Shown: positions 56,523 through 64,000 of the stretch, piece by piece
Layout: every line of letters starts with the position of its first letter
Numbering within the stretch: the stretch's first letter is position 1
Origin: UBA7672 sp965279205
GTDB lineage: Bacteria; Pseudomonadota; Alphaproteobacteria; Caulobacterales; Hyphomonadaceae
Assembly: GCA_965279205.1 (NCBI GenBank)
Contig: OZ257144.1
Location: 3,596,001-3,660,000 of the forward strand
Direction of reading: 5' to 3'
Length of the DNA: 64,000 bases
Notes under the pieces: generated by a model
Told to the model about the DNA's origin: nothing
The model's database searches: none
What the model saw: only the letters and a program-made list of their open reading frames with translations
Translations under genes and position numbers: made by a program

Positions 56523-56546
56523 GTTCTCAGTTACAGCTCAACTCGA

Positions 56547-58220
56547 TCAGTGAGCTGGCGACGATGCGTCGCCGGTCAGACGGCCCTTTTCGCCGGTCGT
56601 CTTCTTCAGCGTCAGCATCAGCAAGAGACCGATGAACAGCAGCAGCAGCACCGGCGAGAAGCCGATGCGCTGGTCGTTGAACGTGCGCGTCGCCCACTCG
56701 GTCAACATCGGCCCGAGCCACACCGTCGCCGTGCTCGACATCGCATAGAGGCCGAAGAATTCCGAAATGCGCTCCTTCGGCGCCAGCGTGATCATCATGT
56801 AGCGGCTCGAACTGATGTTCGCCGCGGCCAGCGCCGCAATGATCGCGATCAGGACAAGATAGAAGACATCCGACAACGAATTGAAATATGGGCCGCTGTG
56901 TATGGAATGGCCCGATGGGACGAGGCCGTAGAAGATCGAGTCCTGGGTGATGCCGAGAGCGATCGCCACGAAGATGCAGAGCAGTGCAAGCTGTACAATG
57001 ATCGCTCGACGGACGCCGAACATTCTGTCCATCACGCCAGCTAGGAAGAGCCCGCCGATCACACCAGCTATTGAAGCCCATATTCCGTATAGCGCGCCTT
57101 CGGTGAGGTCCCAGCCGAGCACGCCTGCCGTGTACACGCCGGCCAGCGCCAACAGCGCCGTCATGCCGTCCTTGTAGATCAGCGCGGCAGCCAGATACTT
57201 CATCGTCTCCGGCGACTCTTGAATGTAAGGGCCGAAATAACTCGCCAAACGCGGAGCCAGCAGCCAGCTGGCAATGCTCGCAAGAATTGTACTGGAAGCG
57301 AGAACGGCGATCGGCGCCTTCCAACCGAGTACGAGCACGCTCGGCTCGATCGCAACGGCCGGAGCCAGCAACGTGAGTAACAGGGTGACTATTGGAGTCA
57401 GCAACAGGGCCGACGGAACAAAGACCAACAGATACCAATACCACTTGGGCATGGGGCGTCGTTTGAAAATTCCCGCAAACACATCTCGTGCAGCAGCTTT
57501 CCAGGTGCCCCCCTCTGGCTTGCCATCCGGCATGAACAGGAAGAACGGGATCACGAAAACCAACAGCCAGCCGGCAACGAACGGACCGACACCACGTTGC
57601 AACGTGAATCCACCGTCCACCTTGCCAAGTACTGGGACAGCGACAGCAACAACGACCAGACCGGACAGACAAAGAGCTGAGGAAAGTTGTCCCAGCCCAA
57701 TGCCGTTGCCCGAAATCTGCGACAGCGATTCCGGCCTTCCAGCGGACCGCAACATCGCGTTGTGCATCATCTCCGAGTAGGTGTAGCCGACAAAGCCCAG
57801 CACCAGGAACGACATCGTGCCGGCGACGCCAAGTCCTGCGCCGCCTGGCAGCGACCACCACAGGGATGCGCCACTGACCACGAGCATACCAATGAAGAGC
57901 GCCATCAGTGGCTTGCGCGAGCCGCCGCGATCCATCATCGCGCCGAGTATCGGCGCCGTCAGCGCACCGATCACGCCAGCCCATTTCGTCGCCTCGGCGA
58001 CGGCCGCCTGCCCTTGCACAGGATCGCCGATTACGAACTCAGAAAAATAGGGTGGGAAGACGTAGGTGACGATCAGCATGAAGTAGGGATTGCGGGCGAA
58101 CTCGAAGAGCGACCACGAGAAGCCTGCCGGCGCCATCGCGCCGCCGACACGCTGGCGTTCGGCTCGCGTTTTCTTGGGACGCGGCGCAGCTTGCTTCAGG
58201 CCTGAACTCTCGTTCGCCAT
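56547..58220 (-). CDS. Atg22-like MFS transporter
   Basis: This 557-residue transporter has about 12 predicted membrane helices and the UMF1/Atg22-type opening WSLFEFARNPYFMLIVTYVFPPYFSEFV. It continues with GALTAPILGAMMDRGGSRKP (MFS-like loop 2-3 motif) and a long central loop (about 215-260). Bacterial members are poorly studied; eukaryotic Atg22 effluxes amino acids from vacuoles. The substrate here is unknown. A GGGGAGC site precedes ATG 58220. The amn gene lies 131 bases upstream on the same strand. Confidence 0.82.
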   Translation of the reverse strand: MANESSGLKQAAPRPKKTRAERQRVGGAMAPAGFSWSLFEFARNPYFMLIVTYVFPPYFSEFVIGDPVQGQAAVAEATKWAGVIGALTAPILGAMMDRGGSRKPLMALFIGMLVVSGASLWWSLPGGAGLGVAGTMSFLVLGFVGYTYSEMMHNAMLRSAGRPESLSQISGNGIGLGQLSSALCLSGLVVVAVAVPVLGKVDGGFTLQRGVGPFVAGWLLVFVIPFFLFMPDGKPEGGTWKAAARDVFAGIFKRRPMPKWYWYLLVFVPSALLLTPIVTLLLTLLAPAVAIEPSVLVLGWKAPIAVLASSTILASIASWLLAPRLASYFGPYIQESPETMKYLAAALIYKDGMTALLALAGVYTAGVLGWDLTEGALYGIWASIAGVIGGLFLAGVMDRMFGVRRAIIVQLALLCIFVAIALGITQDSIFYGLVPSGHSIHSGPYFNSLSDVFYLVLIAIIAALAAANISSSRYMMITLAPKERISEFFGLYAMSSTATVWLGPMLTEWATRTFNDQRIGFSPVLLLLFIGLLLMLTLKKTTGEKGRLTGDASSPAH

Positions 58221-58264
58221 TCTAGCTCCCCAGCCGCGCGCCGGCCGATTGTCATATCATGATT

Positions 58265-58329
58265 GGGCGACGAACGCCCATCGAACTCCCCCGAGAAGTA
58301 GGGGAGATTCGGCTATCGGGGAAACCCCG
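58265..58329. repeat. Cluster of three short hairpins between amn and the transporter
   Basis: Three perfect small inverted repeats follow each other: GGGCG/CGCCC (58265-58279), CTCCCC/GGGGAG (58286-58306) and CGGGG/CCCCG (58317-58329). They lie in the gap between amn and the Atg22-like gene, inside the leader of the latter. None has a U-tract, so simple termination is unlikely. Confidence 0.45.
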
Positions 58330-58351
58330 TGCTATTGCCGCGCGAGTTGAC

Positions 58352-59821
58352 CTACCGGAAAGGCGGTTCGTAGAACGACCGCAGTTTTCGCGAGTGCAGC
58401 GCATCGCCGCCAGCGCGCGCAAGTGACTCCAGCGTTTCGATGCCGATGCGAATGTGTTCGCCGATGGCGCGTTCGTAGAAACGGTTTGCTGCGCCTGCGA
58501 GCTTGATCTCGCCATGCAGAGGCTTGTCCGACACGCACAGCAGCACGCCATAGGGCACGCGCATGCGATAGCCGTTGGCGGCGATGGTGGCGCTTTCCAT
58601 GTCGATCGCGATGGCGCGCGACTTGTTGAAGCGCTTGGCCGAGTCAGTGAAGCGCAGCTCCCAGTTGCGGTCGTCGGTCGTAACAACCGTGCCGGTGCGC
58701 AGGCGCTGCTTCAGCGCATCGCCCTGATCGCCCGTGACCTTCTCGGCGGCTTCCTGGAGCGCGACCTGCACTTCAGCGATCGGCGGAACCGGAATGTCGC
58801 GCGGCAGAACCGCGTCGAGAACATGATCGTCGCGGAGATAAGCGTGCGCGAGCACATAGTCGCCGATGCGTTGCGAGTGACGCAGGCCGCCGCAATGGCC
58901 GACCATGATCCAGCATTCAGGCCTCAGAACCGCGAGGTGATCGGTGATCGTCTTGGCGTTGGAAGGGCCGACGCCGATGTTCACCAGCGTGATCCCTGCC
59001 CGGTCGTCCGCCATCAGGTGGTAGGCCGGCATCTGGTGACGGCGCCACGGGCCGTCATTGACCTTCTGCGCTGCGTCCTTGGTCTTCGAGTCGACAATGA
59101 TGCCGCCCGGCGCCGACAGGCGCTTGTAGGGACCCGGCTGTTTCAGCCGCTCGATCGACCATTCGACGAAATGATCGACATAGCGGTGGTAGTTGGTGAA
59201 CAGGATATAGCGCTGCACATGCTCGAACGGCGTGCCGGTGTAGTGCTTCAGGCGCTGAAGCGAGAAGTCGATGCGCGGAGCATCGAACAGGGCCAGCGGC
59301 CGCACGCCGTCAGTGTTGAACATGCCGCCGTCCTGGATCTCGGCGTCGATCACCTCGTCGCCGATATGCTCCAGGCTTGGCGTTGGAAACCAGCGCGCGA
59401 ACTCCGCGGGCGGCAACGCCTCCGCATCGATGTTGCTCGCGTGCTCCAGCACATAAGGATAGGGAATTTCGGACTTTGAGACCGTGACCTCAAGCGTCAC
59501 ATCAAAGTCGGCGGTGATCTGCTCGAGCTGTTCGAGGAAATAGCTCCGGAAGAAAGCCGGCTGCGTGACGGTGATCTCATAGAGACCCGGTTCGGACAGT
59601 TTGGCGAAAGCGCGCGACAGAGGCGGCACCGGACCGTCCGGGCTGTAGGTCAGCTTCAGCATCGGATAGCAAAAGTCGCCCCGCGTGCGGGCCTTCGGAT
59701 CCGGCTTTGTCCCCTTGGTGACGAAGGCTTCGAGAGCGAGCCGCAATTTGCCAACCGCCGCTTCGTAAAGCTCGGTTGCCTTGTCGATCGCCTGCTGAGG
59801 CGTGAGAACCTTCCCCGTCAT
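58352..59821 (-). CDS. amn: AMP nucleosidase
   Basis: This 489-residue enzyme hydrolyses AMP to adenine and ribose 5-phosphate. The N-terminal AMP-nucleosidase domain (about 1-180, with RTRGDFCYPMLKLTY) precedes a phosphorylase-like catalytic domain (about 280-470). The latter has TLVNIGVGPSNAKTITDHLA, ECWIMVGHCGGLRHSQ and the terminal AIDMESATIAANGYRMRVPYG block with the catalytic Asp/Glu region. Length fits E. coli Amn (484). ATG 59821 has a poor ribosome-binding site. It controls adenylate pools. Confidence 0.93.
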   Translation of the reverse strand: MTGKVLTPQQAIDKATELYEAAVGKLRLALEAFVTKGTKPDPKARTRGDFCYPMLKLTYSPDGPVPPLSRAFAKLSEPGLYEITVTQPAFFRSYFLEQLEQITADFDVTLEVTVSKSEIPYPYVLEHASNIDAEALPPAEFARWFPTPSLEHIGDEVIDAEIQDGGMFNTDGVRPLALFDAPRIDFSLQRLKHYTGTPFEHVQRYILFTNYHRYVDHFVEWSIERLKQPGPYKRLSAPGGIIVDSKTKDAAQKVNDGPWRRHQMPAYHLMADDRAGITLVNIGVGPSNAKTITDHLAVLRPECWIMVGHCGGLRHSQRIGDYVLAHAYLRDDHVLDAVLPRDIPVPPIAEVQVALQEAAEKVTGDQGDALKQRLRTGTVVTTDDRNWELRFTDSAKRFNKSRAIAIDMESATIAANGYRMRVPYGVLLCVSDKPLHGEIKLAGAANRFYERAIGEHIRIGIETLESLARAGGDALHSRKLRSFYEPPFR

Positions 59822-59891
59822 CTTGGAAGAATGGAGAGGACCGGCCGTCCCGTCAATTCGGGAGGGCAAGCTACTTTGCCGCCTGTGGAAA

Positions 59892-60332
59892 TCACCCGAG
59901 GCCGCTTCCGCCAAACCGTTCCAGCAGCTTGTCGACCATCTTGAGCGCTATCTGCGGCTTGCGCGCGATCAGCAGTCCAAGTCCGGCGACCACGACAGTC
60001 GCAGCTACCGGCCGCTCCGTGATGATCTTCTTGGCAACCTCGACCGGCAGGTCGAGCATGGTGAGCACGGCCTGCGTCGGATCGGCATCTTCAGGCTCGG
60101 GATGCGCTTCTGGCCGCTTGGGCTGTACGCCGACCCACATCGCGATCGCCGCCACGGCGAGGAAGCCAACGGCCGTCACGGCATAGGCCGCCGGCCCCGG
60201 CATCCACGTCTGAAGCGTCATCGCCGAGCTGATCGCCAGCGTGACGACGCCGCCAATGGCAAGCAGGGTCGCCGCGCCCGCTGCTACTGCGACGCCCTTG
60301 GCGCGATCAAAGAGACGTCCGAACAACAACAC
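59892..60332 (-). CDS. Small membrane protein of DUF883-associated pair
   Basis: This 146-residue protein has predicted helices at about 12-36, 48-68 and 108-126, separated by a Pro/Glu-rich loop (about 72-88). It has no named family that I can confirm but resembles phage-holin/YqjE-type partners usually encoded beside DUF883 proteins. It begins at GTG 60332 after CGGGGG, 24 bases downstream of the DUF883 gene on the same strand. A role in envelope or ribosome-hibernation-type stress is speculative. Confidence 0.65.
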   Translation of the reverse strand: MLLFGRLFDRAKGVAVAAGAATLLAIGGVVTLAISSAMTLQTWMPGPAAYAVTAVGFLAVAAIAMWVGVQPKRPEAHPEPEDADPTQAVLTMLDLPVEVAKKIITERPVAATVVVAGLGLLIARKPQIALKMVDKLLERFGGSGLG

Positions 60333-60356
60333 GGCCCCCGGGCCCGCTACGCGCCG

Positions 60357-60665
60357 CTACTTGCGGTTGGCGAGCGAAGCGATGACGAAGCCAGCGGCAA
60401 GCGCGATGCCCACCGCGGCGAAAGGATGTTCGCGAACCTTGTCGGCGACGGCGTCGCGGTATTCGCCAGCCTTCTCGCCGGCGTCCTCGGCCATGACCTT
60501 GGCGCGCTCAGCGGCGGCCTTCGCCTGTTCGGACGCCAGGGCGCCGGTATCCTTCAGAAGAGCGGCCAGGTCGGCGCGCAGCGCCTTCATGTCGTTCTTG
60601 AGGGTGTCGAAGTCGGTCTTGGAACCCGGGTTACCGTTTCCGGACGCAGAGGTTGAGGACGTCAT
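60357..60665 (-). CDS. DUF883 family (ElaB/YqjD-like) membrane-anchored protein
   Basis: This 102-residue protein has a polar N-terminus, a long amphipathic helix (about 15-75, with AEDAGEKAGEYRDAVADKVRE) and a C-terminal membrane helix AAVGIALAAGFVIASLAN ending NRK. This is the ElaB/YqjD/DUF883 layout, tail-anchored in the inner membrane. E. coli YqjD binds ribosomes in stationary phase. It is the first gene of a two-gene unit with the holin-like protein. Confidence 0.8.
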   Translation of the reverse strand: MTSSTSASGNGNPGSKTDFDTLKNDMKALRADLAALLKDTGALASEQAKAAAERAKVMAEDAGEKAGEYRDAVADKVREHPFAAVGIALAAGFVIASLANRK

Positions 60666-60837
60666 GGGAGTCTCCCAGGGCAAGGTGCGAGGCGTTCTTT
60701 AAACGCCTGCACTTCATATAACGTTTCATCGGCCAAGAAATATGGCGCGTATCGTTAATCCCGGAAAACCATGCAGGAATAGCGCCGCGCCCTTTTCAGG
60801 GGTGCGCTTTCGCCCGAGCGGGGAAATGCGTCCGGCC

Positions 60838-61893
60838 TTACTCGGCTGCGACGCGTTTCTGCATCTTGTCGAAGGACGACCAGACGCCGTCGGAGCCGTG
60901 CCAGTCTCCGCCGGTTGCGCCCTTGGAGTATTCGGTCGCGCGCTGCTCGAAGAAGTTGGCGTGCTCGACCCCGTTGAGGATCTCCGACAGCCACGGGATC
61001 GGGTGCTCTTTCACCCCATAGATCGCCGGCAGCTTGAGCTGACCGAGACGCCAGTCGGCGATGTAGCGGATGTAGTTCTTGATGTCCTGGGCGGTCATCC
61101 CCTGCACCGGCCCCGTCGAGAAGGCGAGGTCGATGAAGGCATCCTCCATCCTAACCACGGTGCGGCAGCAATCGATGATGTCGTTCTTGACCTCATCCGT
61201 CAGCGCGCCGGTCTCGGCCGCCAGCGTGTGGAAGACGCGGATCATGCCCTCGCAGTGAAGCGACTCATCTCGCACGGACCAGGAAACGATCTGCCCCATG
61301 CCCTTCATCTTGTTGAAGCGCGGGAAGTTCATCAGCATCGCGAAGGATGCGAACAGCTGCAGGCCTTCGGTGAAGGCGCCGAACATCGCGACCGTGCGCA
61401 GGATGTCGGCGTCCGTCTCGACGCCGAACTTCTGCATGTAGTCGTGCTTGTCCCGCATCTCCTTGTACTGCGTGAACGCCGAGAACTCGGTGTCCGGCAT
61501 GCCGATGGTCTCGAGCAGCAGGGCGTAGGCCGCAATGTGGATCGTCTCCATGTTGGAGAACGAGGCCAGCATCATCTTGATCTCGGTGGGGCGGAAGACG
61601 CGTGAGTACCGCTCCATATAGTTGTCATTCACCTCGACGTCGGACTGGGTGAAGAAACGGAAGATCTGGGTGAGGAGGCTGCGCTCCTGGTCGTTGAGCT
61701 TGGACGCCCAGTCCTTGCAGTCCTCGCCGAGCGGGACTTCTTCCGGCATCCAGTGGATCTGCTGCTGGCGCTTCCAGAAGTCGTAGGCCCACGGATAGCG
61801 GAACGGCTTGTAGGAATGCGACGGCGTCAGGATGCCTGCGCGCGCCATGGCGGCATTCAGCTTGTCCCCACTGGACGTTCCTGAGTCGGACAT
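60838..61893 (-). CDS. nrdB: Ribonucleotide reductase class I, beta subunit (NrdB)
   Basis: This 351-residue R2 subunit holds the di-iron tyrosyl-radical cofactor. Iron ligands and radical site are seen as Asp-85 (FTQSDVEVNDNY), Glu-116/His-119 and Tyr-123 (NMETIHIAAYALL). The second ligand set is in VRDESLHCEGM, and the C-terminal peptide that docks to NrdA follows. It converts NDPs to dNDPs with NrdA. ATG 61893 follows GGGAGAAT; in-frame ATG 61911 is an alternative. Two NrdR-box-like palindromes lie 36-83 bases upstream. It is not adjacent to nrdA. Confidence 0.95.
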   Translation of the reverse strand: MSDSGTSSGDKLNAAMARAGILTPSHSYKPFRYPWAYDFWKRQQQIHWMPEEVPLGEDCKDWASKLNDQERSLLTQIFRFFTQSDVEVNDNYMERYSRVFRPTEIKMMLASFSNMETIHIAAYALLLETIGMPDTEFSAFTQYKEMRDKHDYMQKFGVETDADILRTVAMFGAFTEGLQLFASFAMLMNFPRFNKMKGMGQIVSWSVRDESLHCEGMIRVFHTLAAETGALTDEVKNDIIDCCRTVVRMEDAFIDLAFSTGPVQGMTAQDIKNYIRYIADWRLGQLKLPAIYGVKEHPIPWLSEILNGVEHANFFEQRATEYSKGATGGDWHGSDGVWSSFDKMQKRVAAE

Positions 61894-61928
61894 CGGTATT
61901 CTCCCAGCCATTCGAGAAACACGGCCGA

Positions 61929-61976
61929 GCACCATATCTAGGGGCTCTGGAGTGTCACAAGAACTATATGTTGACG
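61929..61976 (-). promoter_or_regulatory. Pair of NrdR-box-like palindromes upstream of nrdB
   Basis: The cores CCATATCTAG (61932-61941) and CTATATGTTG (61964-61973) resemble the NrdR box core CwATATaTwG with two and one mismatches. Their starts are exactly 32 bases apart, about three helical turns, which is the spacing typical of tandem NrdR boxes. They lie just upstream of nrdB, where NrdR represses ribonucleotide reductase genes. The nrdR gene is not in the window. Confidence 0.6.
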
Positions 61977-62114
61977 AAGCAGGGTTGATTTTTCCTTACT
62001 TCGTCACCCAGCAGGCGAGTCTCCCACAACTGGCAGCGTAGGCCAGACCGCTCGGCGCCGCGATCCACAACGAAATGGTCGCAAGGCCGCGACAGGGCGA
62101 GCCCCAAAAGCAGC

Positions 62115-62134
62115 GGGCCGCCCGAAGGCGGCCC
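62115..62134 (-). terminator. Intrinsic terminator after the LpxR-like gene
   Basis: GGGCCGCC-CGAA-GGCGGCCC is a perfect 8-base stem with a CGAA loop. On the minus strand it is followed, after a short spacer, by a TTTT run (plus-strand AAAAG at 62106-62110). It can end transcription of the 62163-62918 gene before nrdB. Confidence 0.7.
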
Positions 62135-62162
62135 GGAAAATCTCTGGATCTGGAGGGCTGGC

Positions 62163-62918
62163 CTAGTAGTGCAGCGTGTAGCTGAACGCGGCAAAGCGCT
62201 CGCGCATCCGCACGTCCTGGTTGCCGGCGAGGTCGTTGAACTCGAGCTTGCGCTCGACCAGGCCGAAGGACATCTGCGCGCCCTCGCCTGTCGTCCAGGC
62301 CACGCCTGCCTGCAGGTCGCCGACGGTCGCCTGGTCACGCAGGCTTGCGCCATCCATGGCGGTCTGGTCGGCCACGTTCCACACCAGCGCCTCGTTGTCG
62401 GCGCCGACGAAGAAGTACCAGGAAGGCGCCGCTACCTTGGTCCCGCGCAGGTCGCGGTCGACAAGGTTGGGACCGACGCGAACCTCGGCGCCGGTGCGGG
62501 CGACGTTGTTGCCGGCCCTGTTGCGCTGCAGCTGGGCGCGCGGGGTAAACGACAGGTCAAGGCCAAGGCCAGTGCTTTCGGCCGAGGCGGCAAACGAGAC
62601 TTCGGCGCTCCACAGGTCGCCGCGCATGGCGCGGACCGGCATCGGCGTCGTAAGATCGAGGGCCTCGAACCGGGCGGCCGCCAATGGCGAGGCCAGGTTC
62701 GACGGGCTGAAATCATTGCCGACCTTCAGGGGAAGGCCGAACTCGTTTTCCGGAATGTTGGCGAAGATCTGGTCCCGCCGCGCATCGCCGCTCTGGAAGG
62801 TCTGTGCGCCCTCGACAGGGCCCACGGTCAGAATCAGCGGCGTATCGGAATCGGATGGGGGTGTCGCGCAGCTGAGGCACGACATCGCGATGAAGCTTCC
62901 TGCTAGACTGGCAATCAT
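62163..62918 (-). CDS. LpxR-like (DUF2219) outer-membrane lipid A deacylase-like protein
   Basis: This 251-residue lipoprotein (signal MIASLAGSFIAMSCLSC, lipobox-like MSCLSC) has beta-strand rhythm. RTGAEVRVGPNL, SWYFFVGADNEALVWN and a C-terminal aromatic FAAFSYTLHY end suggest a small outer-membrane barrel. The ANxGLPLKVGNDFSPSN-type opening and the TGAEVRVGPNLVDRD segment resemble LpxR/DUF2219 lipid A 3'-O-deacylases, but catalytic residues are not clear. ATG 62918 is chosen. A perfect inverted repeat lies upstream. Confidence 0.55.
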   Translation of the reverse strand: MIASLAGSFIAMSCLSCATPPSDSDTPLILTVGPVEGAQTFQSGDARRDQIFANIPENEFGLPLKVGNDFSPSNLASPLAAARFEALDLTTPMPVRAMRGDLWSAEVSFAASAESTGLGLDLSFTPRAQLQRNRAGNNVARTGAEVRVGPNLVDRDLRGTKVAAPSWYFFVGADNEALVWNVADQTAMDGASLRDQATVGDLQAGVAWTTGEGAQMSFGLVERKLEFNDLAGNQDVRMRERFAAFSYTLHY

Positions 62919-62971
62919 TTTAACTGCTCGTCCCAGACATTGAAGTCCCCAAGCGTGTGCTCGCCTCGTTA

Positions 62972-62991
62972 CCAAACCGCTAACGGTTTGG
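62972..62991. repeat. Perfect inverted repeat upstream of the LpxR-like gene
   Basis: CCAAACCG-CTAA-CGGTTTGG forms an 8-base stem with a 4-base loop, 54-73 bases before the LpxR-like start. There is no U-tract, so an operator is more likely than a terminator. Confidence 0.45.
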
Positions 62992-63095
62992 ACCGAATTG
63001 AGTTCCCCGCGCGCCTTAATCCTTAAGTCTGCTGACCAAAAGATTAAGCCAGAAGCCCCTGCCGAACAATCGCGACGGGCTTTTGCCCACAATGC

Positions 63096-63121
63096 AAAAA
63101 GGCCGCCTTTTCAGGCGGCCT
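63096..63121 (-). terminator. Intrinsic terminator after nrdA
   Basis: AGGCCGCCT-TTTC-AGGCGGCCT forms a 9-base stem, followed on the minus strand by a TTTTT run (plus-strand AAAAA at 63096-63100). It lies 36 bases after the nrdA stop codon. Confidence 0.85.
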
Positions 63122-63156
63122 CTTCGTGTGCAGTGCAGCATTCCTGTGAAATTTTT

Positions 63157-64000
63157 CTACTGGCAGGCGAGGCATTCCTCGTAGTCGGTCCTGTCCCGGC
63201 CCATGTCCATGACCGGCCGCTCCTTCTCGGAGCCGGCGAATCCCGCCCGCTGGATCGATTTGGACCGGCAATAGTAAAGGGACTTCAGACCCTTCTCCCA
63301 TGCCGTCCAGTGCAGCATGTGCAGGTCCCATTTATCGATGTCGGCCGCGAGGAACAGATTCAGCGACTGCGACTGGCAGATATAGGGGGTGCGGTCGGCC
63401 GCGAGTTCGATGACCCAGCGCTGGTCGATCTCGAAGGCGGTGCGGAACACCATCTTCTCGTGCTCGCTCAGATAGTCGAGGTGTTGGACCGAACCCTCAT
63501 GCTCGAGGATAGACGCCCAGGTGCCCGGCGTGTTGTTGCCGGTCTTTTCCAGAACCGCTTCGAGGAAGGGGTTCTTCACCGAGAACGAACCCGACAGCGT
63601 CTTGTGGGTGTAGATGTTGGCCGGGATCGGCTCGATGCCAGCCGACGTGCCGCCGCAGATGATGGAGATCGACGCCGTCGGCGCGATCGCCAGCTTGTGT
63701 GAGAAGCGGGCCATCACTCCGCAGTCAGCGGCGTCCGGGCACGGGCCCCGCTCTTTCGCCAGCTTCACCGACGCCGCATCCGAACCGCGGCGCAGGTGCT
63801 TGAACATCACATTGTTCCAGGCCTTCGCTGTGGCCGATTCCATAGCAACGCCCTGCGACTGCAGGAAGGAGTGGAAGCCCATCAGGCCGAGACCAACCGA
63901 ACGCTCGCGCTGCGCCGAGTAGACGGCGCGGGCCATTTCCGGCGGCGCGCGCTTGATGAAGTCTTCGAGCACGTTGTCGAGGAAGCGGAACACGTCCTCG
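63157..64000 (-). CDS. nrdA: Ribonucleotide reductase class I, alpha subunit (NrdA), C-terminal part
   Basis: The gene enters from the right edge. About 281 C-terminal residues are visible. They include the active-site barrel segments RERSVGLGLMGFHSFLQ, KLAIAPTASISIICGGTSAGIEP and NIYTHKTLSG, and the paired-Tyr radical pathway segment in HWTAWEKGLKSLYYCRS. The C-terminal redox cysteines are in ECLACQ at the end. NrdA reduces ribonucleotides using the radical from NrdB. It is encoded on the same strand as nrdB but separated from it by the LpxR-like gene and a terminator. Confidence 0.95.
   Translation of the reverse strand, partial: EDVFRFLDNVLEDFIKRAPPEMARAVYSAQRERSVGLGLMGFHSFLQSQGVAMESATAKAWNNVMFKHLRRGSDAASVKLAKERGPCPDAADCGVMARFSHKLAIAPTASISIICGGTSAGIEPIPANIYTHKTLSGSFSVKNPFLEAVLEKTGNNTPGTWASILEHEGSVQHLDYLSEHEKMVFRTAFEIDQRWVIELAADRTPYICQSQSLNLFLAADIDKWDLHMLHWTAWEKGLKSLYYCRSKSIQRAGFAGSEKERPVMDMGRDRTDYEECLACQ

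Overview
This is a GC-rich stretch (well over 60 % G+C by eye) from the chromosome of a free-living alphaproteobacterium, most likely Caulobacterales/Hyphomonadaceae-like. The placement is inferred from gene content: a cpa/tad Flp-pilus locus, an alphaproteobacterial RpoD, a DnaG that lacks most zinc ligands, crotonyl-CoA carboxylase/reductase plus ethylmalonyl-CoA mutase, a UrcA-family protein, and many lipoproteins and secreted hydrolases. Gene density is very high. Convergent genes often end within a few bases of each other, and operon neighbours often overlap by 4 bp. I saw no rRNA, tRNA, CRISPR array, prophage or insertion sequence.

Layout. 0-4.4 kb: end of a zinc metallopeptidase, a fatty-acid desaturase, a GIY-YIG protein, a GlxA-type regulator and two small proteins. 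4.5-8.9 kb: dnaG-rpoD, both on the minus strand. 9.1-12.7 kb: leucyl aminopeptidase, MarR and NlpC/P60 genes, then a TadD-like TPR lipoprotein. 12.8-17.2 kb: a large unknown lipoprotein, GluQRS, an EamA transporter and a MarR regulator. 17.3-20.6 kb: two tandem hybrid histidine kinases. 20.6-31.3 kb: metabolic genes including ethylmalonyl-CoA mutase, an N-acyl-D-amino-acid deacylase, a D-amino-acid transaminase and crotonyl-CoA carboxylase/reductase. 31.4-36.6 kb: MsrA, an O6-alkylguanine-DNA alkyltransferase, and an ECF sigma / membrane protein / serine hydrolase operon whose sigma gene carries a frameshift. 36.6-39.8 kb: a soluble winged-helix/TPR regulator divergent from a tautomerase and an MddA-like methyltransferase. 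39.8-46.2 kb: Coq7, a Rieske oxygenase, an alpha/beta hydrolase and a cytochrome c-PQQ dehydrogenase. 46.3-56.5 kb: Flp pilus locus tadC-tadB-cpaF-cpaE-cpaD-cpaC-cpaB, cpaA, pilA and a divergent CpaC-N-like protein. 56.5-60.7 kb: an Atg22-like transporter, AMP nucleosidase and a DUF883 envelope pair. 60.8-64 kb: class I ribonucleotide reductase (nrdB, and the end of nrdA), with two NrdR-box-like palindromes before nrdB.

How the parts fit. Ccr and Ecm are two committed steps of the ethylmalonyl-CoA pathway for acetyl-CoA assimilation. The pilus genes supply inner-membrane platform, ATPase, localisation ATPase, secretin, prepilin peptidase and pilin, but TadE/F/G minor pilins are not in the window. 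A TadD-like lipoprotein sits about 34 kb away. The oxidative cluster at 40-46 kb looks catabolic, with unknown substrate. All functional calls come from reading motifs; no database search was run.
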